The position numbers were made by a program, and so were the translations under genes. Of a stretch of DNA of 64,000 bases, positions 59,063 through 64,000 are shown in pieces; positions within the stretch are counted from its first letter, which is position 1, and the number at the start of each line of letters is the position of its first letter. The notes beneath the pieces were generated by a model, which made no database searches, had not been told where the DNA came from, and saw only the letters and a list, made by a program, of their open reading frames with translations. Source of the stretch: Cycloclasticus sp. symbiont of Poecilosclerida sp. N (lineage in GTDB: Bacteria; Pseudomonadota; Gammaproteobacteria; Methylococcales; Cycloclasticaceae); the NCBI GenBank assembly GCA_002101205.1, contig LWTM01000073.1:1-64000 (forward strand), in the 5' to 3' direction.

Positions 59063-61233
59063 TGACGGATAATCGCAACCCTATCAAGCATGTAAAATTT
59101 TCAGACGTTGATTATTTTGAGCCAACGGTTCATCCAGGTGGAAATAGCAAGCTCCATAAGCAAGTTACTGATGAGTTTAAAACCGAATTACTGGACTCTA
59201 TCAAAAGCCTTGCTCAGGCCAAAGGCTTTAAGGACAAGGTAACCGTTGCTGTTGTAGAGTTAGAAAGTAAGGCCACGGCTAAAAGTAGTCGTCCTACCGA
59301 AATTTTTAACGATAAGACCTGCCCATTTTTTGGTGATGCTGGATATGCGAAGCACTTAATTCAAATAACGCCAGGCGGCTTATCAAAATTAACTCAAAGA
59401 ATTTCTGAAGCAAGTTCAAAAAAAGCTATAAAGGCTATCTCTGCAATTAAATCCATCAGCCATTATGAAGTCAGTGTAAGTGAAGATACAGATGCGAATT
59501 CATTAAGTGTTAGATTATTTCGCTTTAACTCAGCAGAAAAAAATAGAAAACTAGATAGTGATTTCGAACAGTTCCTGAATAAATTTGACTGCGAATGGAT
59601 AAGGCATTCATCAGATAATGTTCGGCTATACCGAGTCTCAGGTTCGACAAAAAACATGCTAGACTTACTCCCCAAACTTGCTGGCATACAAAGTATTATG
59701 TCAAGCAAATGTATTCAACTAAAGCCCATGAGCCAAGCTCAAACGGGTGTTAACCCCACAATAATGTTACCACCGATTGAGGGCAAAGATTACCCTGTTG
59801 TAGCGGTAGTTGACAGCGGCATTAGCCAGTCCTGCCCTCCTCTTCAATCATGGGTTGTTGCTCGAACTACCTGCATTGCCCCTGCTTATAAAAATGATGC
59901 CCACGGTACTTTTGTTAGTGGGTTAATAACAAATAGCTTTAATTTAAATGGTGCAGATCCTCGTTTTCCACTTTGCCAGTCAAAAATATATAGTGTTGAA
60001 GTATTAGGCGATGACGGTGGTGACCTTTTTGGTATTATTGAAGCAATGTATGAAGTTGCTGAAACGAACCCAAATATTAAAGTATGGAATCTATCACTAG
60101 GTGGCAATGAGCCTGTTTCTAAATCTGAGATTTCAACAATGGCGCTCATGCTTGATGAGTTTCAAGATAAATTCAACTGCTTATGTGTTGTTGCTGCCGG
60201 AAATTATGAAGGAGTTGTTCGTCGAGTGTGGCCGCCAGTGGCTATATTAGAGGATGGAATATCAACACCGGGAGACTCAGTTCGTTGTTTAACTGTTGGC
60301 TCCGTCGCACACATTGATGGATTTGTGAAGAACAAAGAACCATCTCATTTCAGTAGAAAAGGACCAGTATCAAATTATGTTCAAAAACCAGAAGTAGTTC
60401 ATTTTGGTGGCAACATTATGGTAAATGGAGGACAACCAGTTGTACTTGGCGTTAACTCAATTGATGCTAAAGGTAATTCACATCATGATATTGGAACTAG
60501 TTTCTCGACGCCAATAGTATCCTCTATAGCAGCAAACTTATTCGAACAAATAGGGAAAATAGCGACCCCTAGCCTTGTTAAAGCATTAATCATTCACAGT
60601 GCTAACTTGAATGATAATATTCGTGATGAGCATAAACCGTATTATGGGTGGGGTAAGCCACAGGGTAGTGAAGATATATTGGCAGTAAAGGATTATGAAA
60701 GTACTATGGTTTTTGAAGGACAAGCTCAAAAAAGCTTTGAAATTCAAAAACTGCCTTTCCCTATACCAGATTGTTTGAGAACTAATGAAGGAAAAGTTCG
60801 TGCAGAATTTTTTATTACGTTGGTTTATCACCCTGAACTTGATCCACAAAAAGCTTTTGAGTATTGCCAAATGGACGTAAAAGTTGGATTTGGTAAAATT
60901 GATGACGGTAAATTCAATTCACAAGTTCCGCTACAAAATGAGCAGTATTTATTTGAAAGTGATTTAGTGAAAAATGGGGATAAATGGTCTCCAGCAAAGG
61001 TATATAAGAAGCAATTCCCCAATGGAGTCGACATTAAAGACTGGAAGTTAAGAGTCTCAGTAATGGAGAGGGAAGGCTATGAATCTGAAGGGGTATTGAT
61101 TCCATTTACTATTGTATTAACAATGCGAGACCTTGATAAAGAGCAACCAGTTTACAATGAAATGTCACAATTGATGGACCAATATAACTGGGAAGTTTCA
61201 GATCTAGTTATTGATAATGAAATTAAAGTGTAA
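59062..61233 (+). CDS. ietS: Subtilisin-like serine protease, IetS-like
   Basis: 723 residues from the ATG at 59062 (the track begins one codon earlier at TTG). S8 triad Asp251 (AVVDSGIS), His281 (DAHGTFVSG) and Ser479 (GTSFSTP), with oxyanion Asn380 (AAGN). No signal peptide, so it should act in the cytosol. The N-terminal 230 residues and C-terminal 190 residues have no recognised domain. In ietAS the subtilase is the toxic component and the ATPase counters it. An IS1595 element is inserted just 1-2 bases beyond the stop. Confidence 0.85.
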   Translation: MTDNRNPIKHVKFSDVDYFEPTVHPGGNSKLHKQVTDEFKTELLDSIKSLAQAKGFKDKVTVAVVELESKATAKSSRPTEIFNDKTCPFFGDAGYAKHLIQITPGGLSKLTQRISEASSKKAIKAISAIKSISHYEVSVSEDTDANSLSVRLFRFNSAEKNRKLDSDFEQFLNKFDCEWIRHSSDNVRLYRVSGSTKNMLDLLPKLAGIQSIMSSKCIQLKPMSQAQTGVNPTIMLPPIEGKDYPVVAVVDSGISQSCPPLQSWVVARTTCIAPAYKNDAHGTFVSGLITNSFNLNGADPRFPLCQSKIYSVEVLGDDGGDLFGIIEAMYEVAETNPNIKVWNLSLGGNEPVSKSEISTMALMLDEFQDKFNCLCVVAAGNYEGVVRRVWPPVAILEDGISTPGDSVRCLTVGSVAHIDGFVKNKEPSHFSRKGPVSNYVQKPEVVHFGGNIMVNGGQPVVLGVNSIDAKGNSHHDIGTSFSTPIVSSIAANLFEQIGKIATPSLVKALIIHSANLNDNIRDEHKPYYGWGKPQGSEDILAVKDYESTMVFEGQAQKSFEIQKLPFPIPDCLRTNEGKVRAEFFITLVYHPELDPQKAFEYCQMDVKVGFGKIDDGKFNSQVPLQNEQYLFESDLVKNGDKWSPAKVYKKQFPNGVDIKDWKLRVSVMEREGYESEGVLIPFTIVLTMRDLDKEQPVYNEMSQLMDQYNWEVSDLVIDNEIKV

Positions 61234-61234
61234 A

Positions 61235-61242
61235 TTATTTTA
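61235..61242. repeat. Target-site duplication, left copy
   Basis: TTATTTTA, identical to 63254-63261, directly flanking the IS1595 element. 8-bp duplications are usual for this family. Confidence 0.9.
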
Positions 61243-61282
61243 GGTAATTATATACTTATGTGACCCAGCATCATGTGGTACA

Positions 61283-61308
61283 ATATCTCCTAGAGTCTTA
61301 GGAGATAT
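61283..61308 (+). promoter_or_regulatory. Hairpin covering the transposase ribosome-binding site
   Basis: ATATCTCCTA / TAGGAGATAT, perfect 10-bp arms with 6-base loop GAGTCT. The Shine-Dalgarno AGGAG (61300-61304) lies within the 3' arm, 7 bases before the ATG at 61312, so folded mRNA would hide it. Confidence 0.7.
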
Positions 61309-61311
61309 ACC

Positions 61312-62229
61312 ATGATACAGAATTTTGATAGCTTGTACGACATGATGGAAGCGTTCCCAGATGAGCAATCCTGCATTGACCAACTCCGGTCAATTCGATG
61401 GAAAGAAAGCGCATATTGTCCACATTGCGGCAGTACGAAGGTGTACCATTTCTCTGATAACAAAACACATAAATGCGGCGACTGTCGTAAGCGATTTAGC
61501 ATTAAGGTTGGAACTATCTTTGAAGATAGTAAAATTGCGTTGCGAAAATGGTTTGTTGCTATATACCTTATAACTTCACACAAAAAAGGCATCGCCTCAA
61601 CTCAACTCGCCAAAGATATTAAGGTAACGCAGAAAACAGCATGGTTTATGTTGCAGAGATTGCGCCATGCCAGTCAGACTAGATCGTTTAACCAGCCGCT
61701 TTCTGGGTGCGTTGAAATTGATGAAACATACGTCGGCGGCAAAGAATCAAATAAGCATAAAAACAAAAAGAAAAAGGGAACTCAAGGCAGGAGTACAAAG
61801 ACTAAAACAGCCGTAATAGGAATGGTAGAGCGCGGTGGAAAATTACAGACAAAAAGCGTAACCAACGTTGATTCAAGTTCCATTATCCCAATAATTACAG
61901 ATAATGTAGAGTTTGGAACAAGCATTATGACTGATGAATTTAGGTGTTACCGACAGCTTTCAGACAGATATAATCATCGTTACATTACTCATAGTGTAGG
62001 CGAGTATGTGAACGGTGATATTCACACAAATACAATCGAAGGCGCATGGTCTTTGTTTAAAAGAGGCGTTGTAGGTATTCATCATCATATAAGCCGTAAG
62101 CATTTAGATAAATACTTAGGTGATTTTACATATCGATACAACACGCGTCACCTTGGTGAAGGCGAAAGAGTCAATGACTTTCTGTCCGGTTGTGGTGGAC
62201 GCTTAACATATAGGAAATTAGTATCATGA
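61312..62229 (+). CDS. IS1595-family transposase
   Basis: 305 residues. N-terminal zinc ribbon (CPHCGS, then HKCGDCRKRF), helix LAKDIKVTQKTAWFMLQRLR, and ISXO2-like DDE catalytic domain: IDETYVGGKESNKHKNKK, then MTDEFRCYRQL and IEGAWSLFKRGVVGIHHHIS. Full length, no frameshift. It lies 42 bases inside the left repeat and overlaps the passenger gene by 4 bases (ATGA). Confidence 0.93.
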   Translation: MIQNFDSLYDMMEAFPDEQSCIDQLRSIRWKESAYCPHCGSTKVYHFSDNKTHKCGDCRKRFSIKVGTIFEDSKIALRKWFVAIYLITSHKKGIASTQLAKDIKVTQKTAWFMLQRLRHASQTRSFNQPLSGCVEIDETYVGGKESNKHKNKKKKGTQGRSTKTKTAVIGMVERGGKLQTKSVTNVDSSSIIPIITDNVEFGTSIMTDEFRCYRQLSDRYNHRYITHSVGEYVNGDIHTNTIEGAWSLFKRGVVGIHHHISRKHLDKYLGDFTYRYNTRHLGEGERVNDFLSGCGGRLTYRKLVS

Positions 62230-63188
62230 GTGATGAAAAATATGACAAACCTGTGATTCTTGATATGGATTTGGATGAAGCATTAACCAAATTTGCGTCT
62301 GTAACAAAAGAAGAAATACAAGAAAAAGATAATCCACAAGGTGAATTGTTAAATGAAGGTGAAACACAACTTGTTAAATTCAGGGGTAAAGAAGTACGGC
62401 AAGTATTCCATGAAAACGAGTGGTTTTTCTCTGTTGTGGACATTATGGAAGCCGTGGTCGGTACTGATAGACCAAGAAAGTATTGGTCTGACCTAAAGAA
62501 GCAACTTATTGATAAAGAAGGATATTCCGAGTTGTCCGATAAAATCGGACAACTGCCAATGAGGGCTTCTGATGGAAAAAACTATAAAACAGATGTGGTA
62601 AATACTGAAACACTGTTTCGTATCGTACAGTCTATCCCGTCCAAAAAAGTTGAAGCTATAAAGCGCTGGCTTGCGAAAGTTGGCTATGAACGAATCAAGG
62701 AAGAGCAAGACCCTGAAATTGCTATTAAACGGGCAATGCTTACATATAAAGCTCATGGTCACACTGACGAATGGATTAATGCCAGAGTACAATCAATAGT
62801 TAGCAGAAAAATACTCACTCATGAGTGGCAGAAAAGAGGCGTAGAAGGAAAGCAGTACGCATTTTTAACAGACACCATATCTAAAGAAACATTTGGCGTT
62901 AAAACTAAACAGCACAAGCAAATTAAGGGCTTAACAAGCCAAAATCTGCGTGACCACATGTCACCGCTAGAGTTAGCACTAACTATGCTTGGTGAAACGA
63001 CTACAGCGGAAATAGCGAAGAACACAGATGCGCAAGGCTATACGGAAAATGAAAGCGCAGCGCATTCTGGTGGCAAAATTGCAGGTGATGCTAGAAAAAA
63101 TATCGAGCGGAAATTGAACAAAAAAATATTAACAGATGATAATTTTCTGCCTGATAACCCTAAGAAACGCCAACGCAACCTAACTTAA
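62226..63188 (+). CDS. BRO-N/DinD-like passenger protein
   Basis: 320 residues. BRO-N-type DNA-binding start with VFHENEWFFSVVDIMEAVVGTDRPRKYWSDLKKQL, and a DinD-like C-terminal part (IKGLTSQNLRDHMSPLELALTMLGE, then SGGKIAGDARKNIERKLNKKI). DinD of E. coli is DNA-damage inducible and inhibits RecA filament activity; whether this homologue does so is unknown. It is translationally coupled to the transposase and lies inside the inverted repeats, so it moves with the element. Confidence 0.8.
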   Translation: MSDEKYDKPVILDMDLDEALTKFASVTKEEIQEKDNPQGELLNEGETQLVKFRGKEVRQVFHENEWFFSVVDIMEAVVGTDRPRKYWSDLKKQLIDKEGYSELSDKIGQLPMRASDGKNYKTDVVNTETLFRIVQSIPSKKVEAIKRWLAKVGYERIKEEQDPEIAIKRAMLTYKAHGHTDEWINARVQSIVSRKILTHEWQKRGVEGKQYAFLTDTISKETFGVKTKQHKQIKGLTSQNLRDHMSPLELALTMLGETTTAEIAKNTDAQGYTENESAAHSGGKIAGDARKNIERKLNKKILTDDNFLPDNPKKRQRNLT

Positions 63189-63253
63189 AAATAAATCATT
63201 ATTGAACGATGAGTACGTTTTGCCTGGCTGGGTCACATAAGTATATAATTACC

Positions 63254-63261
63254 TTATTTTA
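63254..63261. repeat. Target-site duplication, right copy
   Basis: TTATTTTA directly after the right inverted repeat, matching 61235-61242. Confidence 0.9.
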
Positions 63262-63323
63262 ATATGAGACCTTTGCATGACGACACTATTTCGCCTTGCA
63301 TTTAATTGAGGCTCTTTTTTTAA

Positions 63324-63346
63324 CAAAAAAAGGGCTAAAAAGCCCT
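63324..63346 (-). terminator. Terminator at the IS5 transposase 3' end
   Basis: Minus strand AGGGCT, loop TTTT, AGCCCT followed by a run of seven T (arms 63331-63336 and 63341-63346). It lies about 55 bases after the transposase stop. Confidence 0.6.
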
Positions 63347-63399
63347 ATTTTCTGCAAATTCATAGTCGTTGGCCTATTTTGTTCCTCTATTTCCATTTT

Positions 63400-64000
63400 T
63401 TAGGCAAAACTTGCCTGCTGAATCGATAACGCTCGTTTAAGGTTATGAGCCACACACATCAGTTCAAAACGGGTGCGATTCCTATTCAGGCCTAAATAGC
63501 GAGCTTTGGCCATTCCGTAATGCTGCTTCAATACACCAAAAACTCGCGCAACTGTGCACCGTACGCCTGAATGGTTTCGCTTCTTTATTGAGTGGCTTGT
63601 TGCGGTAAGCACGCTTGATGATTCTGTTCTCAATATGTCGTTCTGCCAGCCACGCACCATGAGCTTGGCTTTGGTAGGCGCTATCTGCATAGACGGATGT
63701 TTCATCACCACTGAGTAAGCCGATGAAGCAGTTGGAGTCATGGAGGTTTCCAGCCGTGTAATCGGTTGATTTAATGAAGCCATCTTCGTCAACACTCACA
63801 TGGGCTTTATACCCGTAGGTGCTTTTACGCTTCCCATCGGAGCCTGCTTTTACATTCCAGTTTGCTTCGCGGTCTTGAGTCGATTCACCCTGCTTATTTT
63901 TGTTGGGACGACAGTTTTTGCTTCAATCACGCTGGCATCAACGATGCTTACCTCTCCAGACTTAATGTATAGACCTTGATCGCTTAATTGGTGATTTATC
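63400..64000 (-). pseudogene. IS5-family transposase, two frameshifts
   Basis: Minus strand, entering from the right edge. Pieces: GEVSIVDASVIEAK, then a shift in an A-run at about 63920 to NKQGESTQDREANWNVKAGSDGKRKSTYGYKAHVSVDEDGF (DDE region continues with YTAGNLHDSN and SVYADSAYQSQ). A second shift near 63575 leads to VRCTVARVFGVLKQHYGMAKARYLGLNRN. Two ORF-track entries (63400-63795 and 63482-63799) are the two frames of this one gene. It is inactive unless both shifts are sequencing errors. Confidence 0.8.

Larger units (their letters stand above)
61243..63253 (+). mobile_element. Complete IS1595-family element with passenger gene
   Basis: 2,011 bp bounded by perfect 27-bp terminal inverted repeats, starting GGTAATTATATACTTATGTG (61243-61269 and, inverted, 63227-63253), with the 8-bp target duplication TTATTTTA on both sides. 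It carries a full-length transposase and a BRO-N/DinD-like gene overlapping it by 4 bases. Because repeats and duplication are perfect, the insertion looks recent and the element may still be active. Confidence 0.92.
63266..64000 (-). mobile_element. IS5-family element, partial (continues past the window)
   Basis: The terminal repeat GAGACCTTTGCATGACGAC starts at 63266, 4 bases after the target duplication of IS1595. This end is typical of IS5/IS1031 elements. It lies at the 3' end of a minus-strand transposase reading out of the window; the other end is not included. Confidence 0.75.

Overview
The window is a piece of a gammaproteobacterial chromosome, moderately AT-rich. It carries the conserved S10/spc/alpha ribosomal supercluster, gltBD-hemE, and miaB-ybeY-ybeX-lnt, plus a gene set typical of an aerobic marine heterotroph or methylotroph-like lineage: the PQQ-dependent-alcohol-catabolism-associated ABC genes, acrylyl-CoA reductase-like AcuI, tungstate transport with MoeA, and CysB/CysH/TauE. 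A Thiotrichales/Piscirickettsiaceae-type bacterium such as Cycloclasticus would fit, but that is inference from gene content only.

Layout. 1-13.2 kb: a broken IS481-type transposase end, whose stop codon overlaps an extended -10 promoter facing gltB; then gltB-gltD-hemE, a TraB-like membrane protein, UPF0149 and double-CDGSH genes, an AGCS symporter, yqiB-queD-PilZ, and an ISNCY transposase remnant. 13.3-28.3 kb: tRNA-Tyr, tRNA-Gly, tRNA-Thr and tuf run straight into rpsJ through rplQ and a strong terminator. This joins the usual tufB-side flank to the usual tufA-side flank. 28.4-49.8 kb: ferredoxin, a HigBA module between two IS5-like derivatives, a sulfur-assimilation block (tauE, cysB, cysH, gshA), tupABC-moeA, acuI-atl, a lipase-like hydrolase, the four-gene PQQ-associated ABC block, and miaB-(phoH remnant)-ybeY-ybeX-lnt. 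phoH is reduced to its two ends. Several old gene remnants (thermonuclease-like, NAD-glutamate dehydrogenase, IS1595) lie in this section.

49.8-64 kb is an accessory, defence-island-like region. It has an HTH-HATPase-STAS-like (DUF4325) gene preceded by four regularly spaced TACAAT-like motifs, a 550-bp internally deleted IS5-like element, fused IS481/IS30 ends, an attC-like site, rhuM, a frameshifted type III restriction (Res) remnant, a three-gene overlapping module with a CopG-like antitoxin, IS3/IS200/RAYT debris, an RlmI-like methyltransferase, ParD with a frameshifted ParE, and an intact AAA+ ATPase/subtilase pair that matches the IetAS architecture (plasmid toxin-antitoxin and anti-phage system). 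Two bases after the subtilase gene lies a complete 2,011-bp IS1595-family element with 27-bp terminal inverted repeats and a perfect 8-bp target duplication. It carries a BRO-N/DinD-like passenger gene translationally coupled to the transposase. The window ends inside another, frameshifted IS5-family element.

The core half is densely packed and looks intact. The accessory half shows repeated insertion, deletion and decay, so intact pairs such as IetAS and HigBA stand out as recently acquired or selected genes. Family assignments come from recognising motifs by eye; no database search was run.
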